A stretch of 64,000 nucleotides of DNA from Lysinibacillus contaminans (GCF_001278945.1 NZ_LGRV01000007.1:176842-240841), one strand, 5' to 3'; positions 44,158 through 53,498 are shown, counted from the first letter of the stretch. Notes: generated by a model not told the origin, from the sequence alone. Numbers and translations are program-made.

Positions 44158-45417
44158 CTATACTAATAATCCAAATAATTGAAGATCATTATTTACTTCT
44201 TTATAGTTGAAGCCGAATTGTTTCATACGGGCAAGCAGTCCTTCATAGTCGTCGCGATTACCGATTTCGATACCAACGAGAGCAGGGCCACTTTCCTTGT
44301 TGTTTTTCTTTGTGTATTCGAAGGTTGTAATATCATCGTTTGGTCCTAAAACGCTTGTTAAGAACTGGCGTAATGCCCCAGCGCGTTGTGGGAAGCTAAC
44401 GATGAAGTAGTAAAGTAATCCTTCATGAATTAATGATTTCTCTTTAATTTCTTGCATACGTCCAATATCATTGTTCCCACCACTGATGATGACTACGACA
44501 GATTTACCTTTAATTTCATCTTGATAGAGGTCGAGTGCTGCGACAGAAAGTGCACCAGCAGGCTCAGCAATGATTGCATGCTTATTATATAAATCTAGTA
44601 TTGTAGTACATACTTTACCCTCAGGTACGAGCACGATGTCGTCTAAATAGCGGCGACACACTTCGTATGTGTGATTGCCAACACATTTTACAGCGGCGCC
44701 ATCAACAAATTTATCGATCCAGTCAAGTGCAATCGTGCCACCTTCTGCAAAGGCTGCTTTCATACTAGCTGCACCAGCAGGCTCAACTCCGATAATTTTA
44801 CTATTTGGCGATAGGTTTTTCACGTAAGCAGAAACACCTGACATTAAGCCACCTCCGCCGATACTGCCGAATACGTAGTCGATAGGCTCTTCCATATCAT
44901 TCATTATTTCAACAGCGACAGTTCCTTGCCCAGCAATGACATCGAAATCATCAAATGGGTGGATGAATATTTTTCCATGTTCCTCGCAATAAGCCATAGC
45001 GCCCTCAGCTGCATCATCGAATGTATCACCAGCCAAAATTATTTCCACGAATTCACGACCAAACATACGCACTTGGTCGATTTTTTGTTTTGGTGTTGTT
45101 TGTGGCATGAAAATACTTGCATGGATCTTTAGTTGAGCACAGGCATAGGCAACACCTTGTGCGTGATTACCAGCACTTGCACACACAACGCCGAATTCAC
45201 GTGCTTCTGCTTCGATTTTTTTAATTTTATAGTAGGCACCACGAAGTTTGAAAGATCGTACATGCTGCAAATCTTCGCGTTTAAAATAAATAGTAGCTTC
45301 GTATTTCTCTGATAAATAGTCGTTTTTTTGTAATGGTGTGTGGACCACTACATCTTTTAAAAAATGATGTGCAATAAGAATGTTTTCGACCTGCACGGTT
45401 TTTGTAACAGTCTCCAT
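44158..45417 (-). CDS. ilvA: Threonine dehydratase (biosynthetic)
   Basis: 419-residue PLP enzyme that deaminates threonine to 2-oxobutyrate, the first step to isoleucine. PLP lysine in RSFKLRGAYYKI (about residue 51), glycine-rich GSIGGGGLMSGVSAY, IISGGNNDIGR, and a C-terminal regulatory ACT-like segment of about 85 residues (about 330-419, FPQRAGALRQFLTSVLGPND). Length fits the Bacillus enzyme with a single regulatory lobe. ATG 45417 follows GGAGGG by nine bases; a longer frame to 45456 lacks a ribosome site. Competes with Tdh/Kbl for threonine. Confidence 0.94.
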   Translation of the reverse strand: METVTKTVQVENILIAHHFLKDVVVHTPLQKNDYLSEKYEATIYFKREDLQHVRSFKLRGAYYKIKKIEAEAREFGVVCASAGNHAQGVAYACAQLKIHASIFMPQTTPKQKIDQVRMFGREFVEIILAGDTFDDAAEGAMAYCEEHGKIFIHPFDDFDVIAGQGTVAVEIMNDMEEPIDYVFGSIGGGGLMSGVSAYVKNLSPNSKIIGVEPAGAASMKAAFAEGGTIALDWIDKFVDGAAVKCVGNHTYEVCRRYLDDIVLVPEGKVCTTILDLYNKHAIIAEPAGALSVAALDLYQDEIKGKSVVVIISGGNNDIGRMQEIKEKSLIHEGLLYYFIVSFPQRAGALRQFLTSVLGPNDDITTFEYTKKNNKESGPALVGIEIGNRDDYEGLLARMKQFGFNYKEVNNDLQLFGLLV

Positions 45418-45507
45418 TGAATTTTTCCCTCCGAATTTAACTAAAACATACATCATTTTAACATAAAAAAGCTGTAAGGATACTAAATATTTTGTTAATT
45501 CTAAAAA

Positions 45508-45521
45508 TTAAAACGCTTTCA
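45508..45521. promoter_or_regulatory. cre-like site upstream of ilvA
   Basis: Minus strand TGAAAGCGTTTTAA matches the CcpA consensus TGWAARCGYTWNCW at 13 of 14 positions. It lies about 90 bp before ilvA but also abuts the T-run of the neighbouring terminator, so it may be chance. Confidence 0.35.
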
Positions 45522-45565
45522 AAAAAAGCAATTGTTCACGCCTGTTAAAAGCGAGAACAATTGCT
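45521..45565 (-). terminator. Terminator after the YjiH-like gene
   Basis: Minus strand AGCAATTGTTC-TCGC and GCG-TGAACAATTGCT form a long stem, followed by seven T. Confidence 0.9.
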
Positions 45566-45572
45566 ACATAAG

Positions 45573-46946
45573 CTAGAAAATTAGGTGTGCTATAAGTGCG
45601 GCAATTGGAAGTGAAATAAGGGTACGAAGTAAGAAAATCACAACTAAGTCTAAAAATTTCAGGGGTATTTTCGTACCTAAAATCAATCCGCCGACCTCAG
45701 ACATATAAATAAGTTGCGTTACAGAAACGACCGCAATCACAAAGCGTGTCATTTCAGATTCAATGCCCGCACCTAAAATAGAAGGGAGGAACATATCAGC
45801 AAAGCCCACAACCATCGTTTGTGCTGCTTCTGCGGCCTCTGGCAAACCAAGTACTGTTAAAATTGGTTCAAATGGTTTTCCTAAAATAGTGAAAATACTT
45901 GTGAATTCAGCTAGCATTAAGGCAACGGTACCGAATGCCATAACGATTGGTGCTACGCCAATCCATAAATCAAAGATGTTTTTAAAGCCATCTTTAAAGA
46001 ATTGACGAGGGTTACGATTTGCATCTGCAACAGCTAAAGCATTTGCCAATCCATGTGTCACAGAATTATAACCTTTTGGCAACTTTTCACGATTTAAATC
46101 TTGCGGGGAACCATCAATATACGTATCTTCTTTACCAGCAAGCGGGTAAATACGAGGCATAATAACGGCTAGCACCAACCCACACAGAACCACTGTTAAA
46201 TAATACGGGATAAAATAGCGTGATAGGTCCACAGTTTCTAAAACCACAATACAAAATGTAATAGACACAATTGAAAAACTTGTCGCAATAATGGCTGCTT
46301 CTTTTTTCGTATAGTTGCCCATTTCGTATTGTTTGCTTGTCATAAGGACACCAATTGTGCCATCACCAATCCAAGAAGTAAGTGCATCTATCGATGAGCG
46401 ACCAGGCGTTTTAAAGAGTGGACGCATAATATACACCATCATTGAGCCAAAAAACTCTAACAAGCCGAAGTTTGTTAAAAACGGTAATAATAAGCCAGCA
46501 AATAAGAAAATAGTGAATAAAAATGTAACTAATCCACCGTTTGGATCCATTAATAGTCCACCGGTGCTTTCATTTATAATAGCAGATGGGCCAAAGTCTA
46601 AAACAACCATGGACGCAAATATAAAGCCAACAAGGCGTGTAATCGTCCAAAACCAATTAACTCGGAATAGGGTATCTATAAAGCTCGGATGCTTCTCATC
46701 TTGTTGTGGAATAAATTTGACAATGAACGAACCGAAACTTGCAATTGCAAAAATAAATAAAGTAAAGTAGCTAATGACAGGGGCAACAAAATTTGCAAGT
46801 AAATTTGCCATAATCGCAATAGGTACTTTCCACCCATCATCCGTTAAGAGAGGTGTCATGAATAAAAGTACACCAATGAGCGAAGGGATGATGAAGAAAA
46901 AGTATGTAGAAACAGGATATTTCTTCATATTGTGTATAAACCTCAT
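45573..46946 (-). CDS. YjiH-like membrane protein with nucleoside-recognition (GATE) domains
   Basis: 457 residues with about ten membrane helices. GATE-domain features are LTSWIGDGTIGVLMTSKQYEMGNYTK (about 190-215) and VGFADMFLPSILGAGIESEMTRFVIAVVS (about 385-413), repeated helical hairpins with conserved Gly/Asp. Family members are presumed transporters of unknown substrate. Start at ATG 46946 or ATG 46928; neither has a strong ribosome site. Confidence 0.85.
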   Translation of the reverse strand: MRFIHNMKKYPVSTYFFFIIPSLIGVLLFMTPLLTDDGWKVPIAIMANLLANFVAPVISYFTLFIFAIASFGSFIVKFIPQQDEKHPSFIDTLFRVNWFWTITRLVGFIFASMVVLDFGPSAIINESTGGLLMDPNGGLVTFLFTIFLFAGLLLPFLTNFGLLEFFGSMMVYIMRPLFKTPGRSSIDALTSWIGDGTIGVLMTSKQYEMGNYTKKEAAIIATSFSIVSITFCIVVLETVDLSRYFIPYYLTVVLCGLVLAVIMPRIYPLAGKEDTYIDGSPQDLNREKLPKGYNSVTHGLANALAVADANRNPRQFFKDGFKNIFDLWIGVAPIVMAFGTVALMLAEFTSIFTILGKPFEPILTVLGLPEAAEAAQTMVVGFADMFLPSILGAGIESEMTRFVIAVVSVTQLIYMSEVGGLILGTKIPLKFLDLVVIFLLRTLISLPIAALIAHLIF

Positions 46947-47067
46947 TCTCTAGTTGTTATTGTTGAATAATTATACATAATACATGGTTATCTATGCGTT
47001 GTCCATAAATTGAGAAGTAGTGATACTTTTCAGTAAACTTATTATTCGCAAATAGATGAAAAATATA

Positions 47068-47106
47068 TAAAAAAAAGCACTCCGCTAAAAAAGAAGCAGA
47101 AGTGCT
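47068..47106 (-). terminator. Terminator after bshB2
   Basis: Minus strand AGCACT pairs with AGTGCT, a 19-base loop between, followed by seven or more T. Confidence 0.6.
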
Positions 47107-47111
47107 AGGGA

Positions 47112-47801
47112 TTATTTCTTATATTGGTCAGGGTCAACGATATAAAACTTTTCAACATTGAGCCAACTATCGCTCATTAGCTCGCCATCGTCGATTCGTT
47201 TTTCTGTTTCTTGCATCATCCAAGCCGTTTGTGAGGCGTGTGCCTTTAATGCGTTTACTTTATCCATTTTCATTTCGCTTACATCGATAAGGATATGAGG
47301 TTCACCATTTTTTTCGACTGTGTCATTGGCAAAGGCGCAACCTAAAATTTGTGGACGCGCTGCTTTTGGCATACGACGTACAGCTTCGACGACCGCACGT
47401 GCTGTAGCTTCATGGTCGGGGTGCACGGCAAAGCCTGGTAGGAAGGTGAAAATAAGTGATGGCATTAACTCTTCGATTAAGTCCTCTACAAGCTTCACCA
47501 TTTTTTCATCATCTTCAAATTCAATTGTTTTGTCGCGTAGACCGAGCATACGTAGATCTTGAATGCCCATTGCCTCTGCAGCGGCTACTAATTCCTTGCG
47601 ACGAATTTCTGGCAATGATTCGCGCGTTGCAAATGGTGGATTTCCTAAATTACGACCCATTTCACCTAATGTTAAGCAGGCATATGTAACAGGTGTATTC
47701 ATTTTCTTTGTATAGTAAGCAATCGTTCCGGCAATTGAAAAAGCTTCATCATCTGGATGCGGGTAAACGATTAAAATTTGACGTTGTGGTTGTAAATCCA
47801 T
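47112..47801 (-). CDS. bshB2: Bacillithiol biosynthesis deacetylase BshB2
   Basis: 229-residue LmbE-family zinc deacetylase. Metal motif YPHPDDEAFSIAG (about 13-24) and HPDHEATARAVVEA (about 126) are intact, with GEMGRNLGNPP between. It removes acetyl from GlcNAc-malate in bacillithiol synthesis. Second gene after yojF, 14 bp apart; same pair as B. subtilis yojF-yojG. Confidence 0.93.
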   Translation of the reverse strand: MDLQPQRQILIVYPHPDDEAFSIAGTIAYYTKKMNTPVTYACLTLGEMGRNLGNPPFATRESLPEIRRKELVAAAEAMGIQDLRMLGLRDKTIEFEDDEKMVKLVEDLIEELMPSLIFTFLPGFAVHPDHEATARAVVEAVRRMPKAARPQILGCAFANDTVEKNGEPHILIDVSEMKMDKVNALKAHASQTAWMMQETEKRIDDGELMSDSWLNVEKFYIVDPDQYKK

Positions 47802-47815
47802 GTCGTAGTCCCCCC

Positions 47816-48166
47816 TTAATAGGTAAATGGCGTTTCGCTAATTTCTAGCGCAATTGCCAACTTTCCAGAATAGTCTAATCCAGCCATCAGTAAACGGCCT
47901 TTGTCATCTAACTCATAGTGTGTAATGCCTTGTGCATACACCCAACCGTGCTCCATTTTTAAACCAACACGATGTGGTGAATCACTAACAACTTTCGCTA
48001 GCTCATAATTGATTTTCGCATTGCGAATAAAGGCACCTGCATTAAAAAATTTTTCATCATAGTGTGCTGCATAAGAACCGTTTGTCGTCTCAAGATGGAT
48101 ATAAACGTCTTTGTTGGCGAAAGAATTAAGTAAATTCTGTAACGCTGAAACTTGTACTTCCTGCAT
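47816..48166 (-). CDS. yojF: YojF family protein (DUF1806)
   Basis: 116 residues. Matches the small protein that accompanies bshB2 in Bacilli; seen: DVYIHLETTNGSYAAHYDE, GAFIRNAKINYELAKV and GLKMEHGWVYAQGITHYE. AGAGGAG precedes the ATG. Its role beside bacillithiol synthesis is not established to my knowledge. Confidence 0.88.
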   Translation of the reverse strand: MQEVQVSALQNLLNSFANKDVYIHLETTNGSYAAHYDEKFFNAGAFIRNAKINYELAKVVSDSPHRVGLKMEHGWVYAQGITHYELDDKGRLLMAGLDYSGKLAIALEISETPFTY

Positions 48167-48271
48167 CTTAACACTCCTCTCACGATCATTTCCCTTATAA
48201 GTATAGTCAAAAAAGGTGATGAAGGGAAATTGAATGCCCTTATTCTGTCAAACTAATAAGTAGTGTCAATG

Positions 48272-48285
48272 TGAAAACGGTTATT
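48272..48285 (+). promoter_or_regulatory. Weaker cre-like site upstream of the aldehyde dehydrogenase gene
   Basis: TGAAAACGGTTATT matches the CcpA consensus at 12 of 14 positions, 177 bp before the start codon. Confidence 0.3.
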
Positions 48286-48394
48286 AAATTTGATTTGTAA
48301 TAATAATGGAGAACTTATGAGTCTATTTTTTGAAAAGTCAATTTGCTTGTAAAAATTATAGTAGTGTATCAATATAAACCTAGTGAAGATAAAT

Positions 48395-48432
48395 TTGACA
48401 AAATGTGTCGCTTAATTTTGTATGCGTTTTCA
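48395..48432 (+). promoter_or_regulatory. Promoter with overlapping cre site for the aldehyde dehydrogenase gene
   Basis: TTGACA (48395-48400), 17 bp, then TTGTAT (a poor -10). At 48419-48432 the complement reads TGAAAACGCATACA, matching the CcpA consensus TGWAARCGYTWNCW at 13 of 14 positions. Over the -10/start region a cre site represses, so glucose repression is likely. Confidence 0.6.
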
Positions 48433-48461
48433 CAAATTAAAAATGCGGGGAGATTTTAATA

Positions 48462-49982
48462 ATGATTTATGCAAATCCTAATACGCCGGGTGCGGTAGTA
48501 AACTTCAAAGAGCATTATGATAACTTTATCGGTGGCGAATGGGTAGCTCCAGTAAAAGGCCAATATTTTGACAACAAAACACCTGTAACTGGACAAGTAT
48601 TCACAAAAGCAGCTCGTTCATCTGCTGAAGATATTGAGCTAGCACTAGATGCAGCACATGCAGCAAAAGATGCATGGGGTAAAACTTCTGCAGCAGAACG
48701 TGCAGCTATTTTAAATAAAATTGCTGACCGCATTGAAGAAAACTTAGAAATGATTGCTGTTGCTGAAACATGGGACAACGGTAAAGCAGTGCGTGAAACA
48801 TTAAACGCTGATATTCCTTTAGCAGTAGACCACTTCCGTTACTTCGCAGGTGTCATTCGAGCACAAGAAGGGCGTACATCACAATTAGATAACGACACAG
48901 TCGCTTACCATTTCCAAGAACCACTAGGCGTTGTTGGACAAATCATTCCTTGGAACTTCCCAATTTTAATGGCAGCGTGGAAAATAGCGCCAGCATTAGC
49001 GGCAGGTAACTGTATCGTCATGAAACCAGCTGAGCAAACACCGGTTTCTTTACTAGTTTTAATCGAAACAATTCAAGATATCTTGCCAAAAGGTGTTTTA
49101 AACATCGTAAATGGCTTTGGTATTGAAGTTGGTAAAGCGCTCGCAACAAATAAACGTATCGCTAAAATTGCCTTCACAGGTTCAACTGCAGTAGGCCGTC
49201 AAATTATGCAATACGCAACAGAAAACATTATTCCAGTAACATTAGAGCTTGGTGGTAAATCACCAAACGTATTTTTTGAAGACGTAATGGCAGCTGATGA
49301 TGAATATTTAAATAAAGCAATTGAAGGATTTGTCATGTTCGCCCTAAATTCAGGTGAAATTTGTACTTGTCCTTCACGTGCACTTATTCATGAATCGATT
49401 TACGATCAATTCATCGAACGTGCATTAGAACGCGTAAAAGCAATTAAAATTGGTAACCCACTTGATACAGAAGTAATGATGGGTGCCCAAGCTTCCGAGC
49501 AACAAAAACAAAAAATCATGTCTTACTTACAATTAGGTAAAGAAGAAGGCGCTGAATGTTTAATCGGCGGTGAAGAAAATATACTTGAAGGCGACTTAGC
49601 TGGTGGTAACTACATTAAACCAACAGTTTTCAAAGGTCACAACAAAATGCGTATCTTCCAAGAAGAAATCTTTGGTCCAGTACTGGGTGTTACAACATTT
49701 AAAGACTTTGATGAGGCAATTGAAATCGCAAATGATACAGAATACGGTTTAGGTGCTGGTGTTTGGTCACGTTCTGGTGACACTGCATACCGTGCTGGTC
49801 GTGCTATCCAAGCTGGCCGTGTATGGACAAATACGTATCACCAATACCCTGCTGGTGCTGCATTTGGTGGTTTTAAACTTTCAGGTATTGGCCGTGAAAA
49901 TCACGCAATGATGCTTGATCACTATCAACAAACTAAATGTTTACTAGTTGATTATAAAAAAGAAGCACAAGGTTTCTTCTAA
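48462..49982 (+). CDS. Aldehyde dehydrogenase (acetaldehyde-type, AcoD/ExaC-like)
   Basis: 506-residue NAD(P)-dependent enzyme oxidising an aldehyde to the acid. Seen: [22 protein letters not shown] (about 167), [25 protein letters not shown] with the general-base Glu (about 263), and the catalytic Cys in [15 protein letters not shown] (about 302). The CTCPSR context is typical of the acetaldehyde dehydrogenase group that is paired with DUF779, as here. GGGGAG precedes the ATG; a cre-like site overlaps the promoter. Confidence 0.93.
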   Translation: MIYANPNTPGAVVNFKEHYDNFIGGEWVAPVKGQYFDNKTPVTGQVFTKAARSSAEDIELALDAAHAAKDAWGKTSAAERAAILNKIADRIEENLEMIAVAETWDNGKAVRETLNADIPLAVDHFRYFAGVIRAQEGRTSQLDNDTVAYHFQEPLGVVGQIIPWNFPILMAAWKIAPALAAGNCIVMKPAEQTPVSLLVLIETIQDILPKGVLNIVNGFGIEVGKALATNKRIAKIAFTGSTAVGRQIMQYATENIIPVTLELGGKSPNVFFEDVMAADDEYLNKAIEGFVMFALNSGEICTCPSRALIHESIYDQFIERALERVKAIKIGNPLDTEVMMGAQASEQQKQKIMSYLQLGKEEGAECLIGGEENILEGDLAGGNYIKPTVFKGHNKMRIFQEEIFGPVLGVTTFKDFDEAIEIANDTEYGLGAGVWSRSGDTAYRAGRAIQAGRVWTNTYHQYPAGAAFGGFKLSGIGRENHAMMLDHYQQTKCLLVDYKKEAQGFF

Positions 49983-50003
49983 GTCGAAAGGATGGGTAAG
50001 AAC

Positions 50004-50366
50004 ATGGTAGAACGTGTGATTGCAACAAAAGAGGCTTTGGAATTGGTAGGGCTTATTAAGAGCAGACATGGAGCTATCATGTTTTATCAATCAGGTGGAT
50101 GCTGTGATGGCTCTGTACCGATGTGCTATGTAGATGGAGATTTTAAGCTTGGCGACAACGATATCTATCTTGGTACAATAGGTGACGTTCCATTTTACAT
50201 TCACAGAGCACAATATGAGTATTTCAAACATACACAATTGATTATTGATGCGCTGGCGGGTAGAGGTGCAAGCTTTTCTTTAGATAGTGTGGAGGAAATG
50301 CACTTTATCACGAAATCTAAAGTGTTTACAGCAGAAGAGTATGAAGAAGTGAAAAAGTACTTTTAA
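50004..50366 (+). CDS. DUF779 family protein, partner of the aldehyde dehydrogenase
   Basis: 120 residues. Conserved HGAIMFYQSGGCCDGSVPMC core with a Cys pair and a third Cys, which could bind metal. The family is widely found directly after this kind of aldehyde dehydrogenase; a helper or activation role is an inference. ATG 50004 is preferred to ATG 49992, which lies on the AAAGG site. Confidence 0.88.
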   Translation: MVERVIATKEALELVGLIKSRHGAIMFYQSGGCCDGSVPMCYVDGDFKLGDNDIYLGTIGDVPFYIHRAQYEYFKHTQLIIDALAGRGASFSLDSVEEMHFITKSKVFTAEEYEEVKKYF

Positions 50367-50374
50367 TATAGTAA

Positions 50375-50419
50375 AAAAGCCACGATTCTCTCTTTTATGA
50401 CGAGAGAATCGTGGCTTTT
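50375..50419. terminator. Terminator after the DUF779 gene
   Basis: AAAAGCCACGATTCTCTC pairs with GAGAGAATCGTGGCTTTT (18 bp), nine-base loop. Confidence 0.92.
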
Positions 50420-50455
50420 GCTTGTTGAAGTTTCATTTTCACCACAGAAAAGGAT

Positions 50456-50490
50456 GTGCCATAATCCCTTAGGAGGCACGCTCTTTTTTT
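50456..50490 (+). terminator. Possible second terminator
   Basis: Short stem GTGCC/GGCAC with a 14-base loop, then GCTC and seven T. Weak stem. Confidence 0.4.
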
Positions 50491-50506
50491 GTTGTATGTA
50501 TCTTTT

Positions 50507-50788
50507 TTAATTACGATTAAGTTTTCGTTCAATGGAATCTAAACGATTGTTAACATGTTGTAATTGTTTATACATTTGTTTGTACTGTTTGTTTTGGTCT
50601 TGTGAACGCTCGTTTTCTAACTGTACAGCTTCTTCTTCTTCCTCTAAAGACAATATCGTAGCAAGAGTAGACAGTGAATAACCGAATGTTAACAATACGG
50701 AAGCTAAAACTTCAACTTTGGCAGCCGTTAATGCAGTAGATTCTAGCGTAGAATCCTCATGTGTTTCCGTTGAATGATTTTTTTTCAT
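50507..50788 (-). CDS. Small hypothetical protein with a hydrophobic segment and coiled coil
   Basis: 93 residues: polar N-terminus, hydrophobic stretch (about 24-46, ALTAAKVEVLASVLLTFGYS), acidic EEEEEA, then a charged predicted coiled coil (QDQNKQYKQMYKQLQHVNNR and onward). ATG 50788 has GGGAGGG six bases before. Family not recognised. Confidence 0.7.
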   Translation of the reverse strand: MKKNHSTETHEDSTLESTALTAAKVEVLASVLLTFGYSLSTLATILSLEEEEEAVQLENERSQDQNKQYKQMYKQLQHVNNRLDSIERKLNRN

Positions 50789-50963
50789 AAAAATCCCTCC
50801 CATTTATGATTAGTATATGGAGGGGGAAGCGGTGAGGTATCTTGTCCATTTTCTTTTAGGATTTATGTATATTTGTAATATTCGATGAATAAAATTGATT
50901 TTTCTAGAAAAATATAGCATTATAATAGAAATGAAGATTATGCTATTTTGAGGGGGAAATGCG

Positions 50964-51512
50964 ATGGAGAAAAAGTTTAAGTACTGTAGGGAATCGAGAG
51001 TAATGCGTACAAGTCGTGTTTTTCCAAACGATGTTAACAATCATAATACGCTTTTCGGGGGTCGTTTGATGAGCGATATCGACCAAGTTGCCTCGATTTC
51101 GGCTGCAAAACATAGTCGTAGAGACTGCGTCACAGCTTCAACCGATTCTGTCGATTTTTTGAATCCAATTCGTCCGACAGACTCTGTGTATTTCGAGTCT
51201 TATGTCACATGGACAGGCACATCATCGATGGAAGTGTTCGTGAAGGTTATTTCAGAAAATTTGAAAACAGGCGAACGAAAGGTTTCAGCAACCGCACTAT
51301 TAACTTTTGTTGCGTTGGATGAAAATAATCGACCTTCTCCAGTCCCTCAAGTCATTCCAGAGACCGTGGAAGAAACAAAATTACACGAAACGGCACCAGA
51401 GCGCGCAAGGATACGAACTGACCGTAAAAAGGAAAGTAAAGCACTGGCAACTTTCATTTCCATGAACGACCCATGGGACTATCGACTCGAACATATGGAA
51501 AATTATTTTTAA
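50964..51512 (+). CDS. Acyl-CoA thioesterase (hotdog fold, YkhA-like)
   Basis: 182 residues. Hotdog acyl-CoA hydrolase marks: SRVMRTSRVFPNDVNNHNTLFGG with the His-Asn-Thr-Leu-Phe-Gly-Gly active-site loop (about 25-33), DQVASISAAKHSRRDCVTAS and the C-terminal NRPSPVPQVIPETVEE. Hydrolyses acyl-CoA to free acid and CoA, cytoplasmic. GAGGGGG precedes the ATG. Confidence 0.9.
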   Translation: MEKKFKYCRESRVMRTSRVFPNDVNNHNTLFGGRLMSDIDQVASISAAKHSRRDCVTASTDSVDFLNPIRPTDSVYFESYVTWTGTSSMEVFVKVISENLKTGERKVSATALLTFVALDENNRPSPVPQVIPETVEETKLHETAPERARIRTDRKKESKALATFISMNDPWDYRLEHMENYF

Positions 51513-51559
51513 AAAGGCGTCTAGCAATCATGTATTTTGATTGCCAGACGCCTTTTTTT
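51511..51559 (+). terminator. Terminator after the thioesterase gene
   Basis: AAAGGCGTCT-GCAATCA pairs with TGATTGC-AGACGCCTTT with small bulges, followed by T residues. Confidence 0.9.
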
Positions 51560-51600
51560 ATGAAGCTTAATAAGTAAGTAAATTCCTTTTGAATATTTTC

Positions 51601-52620
51601 TGATGTTGAGCGGCCTACCCTTGATGTTGAGCGGGTTACCCTTGATGTGGAGCGACTTACAATTGATGTTGAGCGACTTACCCTTGATGTTGAGCGGCCT
51701 ACCCTTGACGTTGAGCGGTTTACCCTTGATGTTGAGCGGGATACCCTAGATGTTGCGCGACTTACCCTTGATGTTGAGCGACTTACCCTTGATGTTGAGC
51801 GGCCTACCCTTGACGTTGAGCGGTTTACCCTTGATGTTGAGCGGGATACCCTAGATGTTGCGCGACTTACCCTTGATGTTGAGCGACTTACCCTTGATGT
51901 TGAGCGGCCTACCCTTGACGTTGAGCGGTTTACCCTTGATGTTGAGCGGGATACCCTAGATGTTGCGCGACTTACCCTTGATGTTGAGCGACTTACCCTT
52001 GATGTTGAGCGGCTTACCCTTGATGTTGAGCGACTTAGCCTTGATGTTGAGCGACTTAGCCTTGATGTTGAGCGACTTACCCTTGATGTTGAGCGGCCTA
52101 CCCTTGATGTTGAGCGGTTTACCCTTGATGTTGAGCGGGTTACCCTTGATGTTGAGCGACTTAGCCTTGATGTTGAGCGACTTAGCCTTGATGTTGAGCG
52201 ACTTACCCTTGATGTTGAGCGGCCTACCCTTGATGTTGAGCGGTTTACCCTTGATGTTGAGCGGGTTACCCTTGATGTTGAGCGACTTAGCCTTGATGTT
52301 GAGCGACTTAGCCTTGATGTTGAGCGACTTACCCTTGATGTTGAGCGGCCTACCCTTGATGTTGAGCGGTTTACCCTTGATGTTGAGCGGGTTACCCTTG
52401 ATGTTGAGCGACTTAGCCTTGATGTTGAGCGACTTAGCCTTGATGTTGAGCGACTTACCCTTGATGTTGAGCGGCCTACCCTTGATGTTGAGCGGTTTAC
52501 CCTTGATGTTGAGCGGGTTACCCTTGATGTTGAGCGACTTACCCTTGATGTTGAGCGACTTACCCCTGAAGTTGAGCGACCTACTCTTGATGTTGAGCGA
52601 CTAGCCCCTGAAGTTGAGCA
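51601..52620. repeat. 21-bp minisatellite, about 48 units, with higher-order repeats
   Basis: Unit TGATGTTGAGCG-NNNN-TACCCT (21 bp). The four-base slot varies (ACTT, GCCT, GTTT, GGTT, GGAT) and orders the array. Three copies of a five-unit block (105 bp, marked by GGAT then TAGATGTTGCGC) run about 51664-51981. After a short run of other units, four copies of a six-unit block (126 bp, marked by ACTTAGCCT units) run about 52027-52530. Degenerate units (ACCCCTGAAG) lie at the right end. One plus-strand frame stays open for 329 codons as LTLDVER heptads, but it has only a GTG start with no ribosome site, so I do not call it a gene. Confidence 0.95.
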
Positions 52621-52667
52621 ATCTACATCATTATAGGATACCTCAACTCATATTCTCGAAATTACAA

Positions 52668-53498
52668 TTAGATTTCAGTTACTGTTACTTCTGGTGCACC
52701 GAAGCGTGATTTTGCGCCGTGCATTACAGGGCCAACATAGTCATTTAATGCCCAGCCGTTTGCAATGGCAGCTGATACAAATTCTTTTGCTTCAATTACA
52801 GCTTCTTTGACAGTAAGGCCGTTTGCAAGGTTTGCTGTAACAGAAGCGGCAAATGTACAGCCTGCACCGTGGTTATAAGTAGAAGCAACTTTGTCAGATT
52901 CTAATAAGTAGAATGTTTCACCGTCAAAGAATAGGTCAGTTGCTTTTTCTGTGGCAAGAGCTTTTCCGCCTTTAATAACAACTGCCTTCGCCCCAAGCTC
53001 ATGGATTTTACGAGCTGCAACTTTCATGTCGTCAATTGTTTTTGGTGTACCTGTGCCCGCTAATTGACCTGCCTCGAACAGGTTAGGTGTTGTCACTGCT
53101 GCAAGTGGTAATAAGTATTTCACCATAGCGTCAGTGTTGCCTGGGTTTAGCACTTCGTCATCACCTTTACAGATCATTACAGGGTCGATTACAACGTTTG
53201 TTGTGCCAGATTTAGCAATAGCATCACCAGCAATGCGGATAATTTCTTCTGTTGAAAGCATGCCAGTTTTCACTGCATCAATGCCTGTTGAAAGTGCCGT
53301 ATCAATTTGTTTTTGTAAAAGCTCTGTTGGTAATGGTGTTACATTATGTGACCAGCCGTTTGGATCCATCGTTACGACTACAGTGAGTGCAACCATTCCG
53401 TATGTACCATGCTCTTGGAATGTTTTAAGGTCGGCTTGCATGCCTGCGCCGCCAGATGTATCTGAACCAGCGATTGTTAATGTCTTTTTAAGAGCCAT
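52668..53498 (-). CDS. pdxK: Pyridoxine/pyridoxal/pyridoxamine kinase (ThiD-like fold)
   Basis: 276-residue ribokinase-family enzyme that phosphorylates vitamin B6 forms. Seen: LTIAGSDTSGGAGMQADLKTF (start), TGMLSTEEIIRI, VIDPVMICKGDDEVLNP, TPNLFEAGQLAG and the ATP/catalytic STYNHGAGCTFAASVTANLA. It follows the B. subtilis PdxK pattern (MDPN, VMICKG) more than ThiD, though ThiD activity cannot be ruled out. AAAGGAG precedes the ATG. Confidence 0.9.
   Translation of the reverse strand: MALKKTLTIAGSDTSGGAGMQADLKTFQEHGTYGMVALTVVVTMDPNGWSHNVTPLPTELLQKQIDTALSTGIDAVKTGMLSTEEIIRIAGDAIAKSGTTNVVIDPVMICKGDDEVLNPGNTDAMVKYLLPLAAVTTPNLFEAGQLAGTGTPKTIDDMKVAARKIHELGAKAVVIKGGKALATEKATDLFFDGETFYLLESDKVASTYNHGAGCTFAASVTANLANGLTVKEAVIEAKEFVSAAIANGWALNDYVGPVMHGAKSRFGAPEVTVTEI

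Noticed and set aside
51960-52604. 214-codon frame MLSDLPL in the satellite
   Set aside because: Same repeat in another frame; interrupted by TAG in the left blocks.
51601-52620. CRISPR array
   Set aside because: Units are contiguous 21-mers without unique spacers, and there are no cas genes.
51647-52636. 329-codon open frame across the satellite (LTLDVER heptads)
   Set aside because: Starts at a GTG within a repeat unit with no ribosome site; several other frames are also open because the unit is 21 bp. Kept as a repeat, not a CDS.
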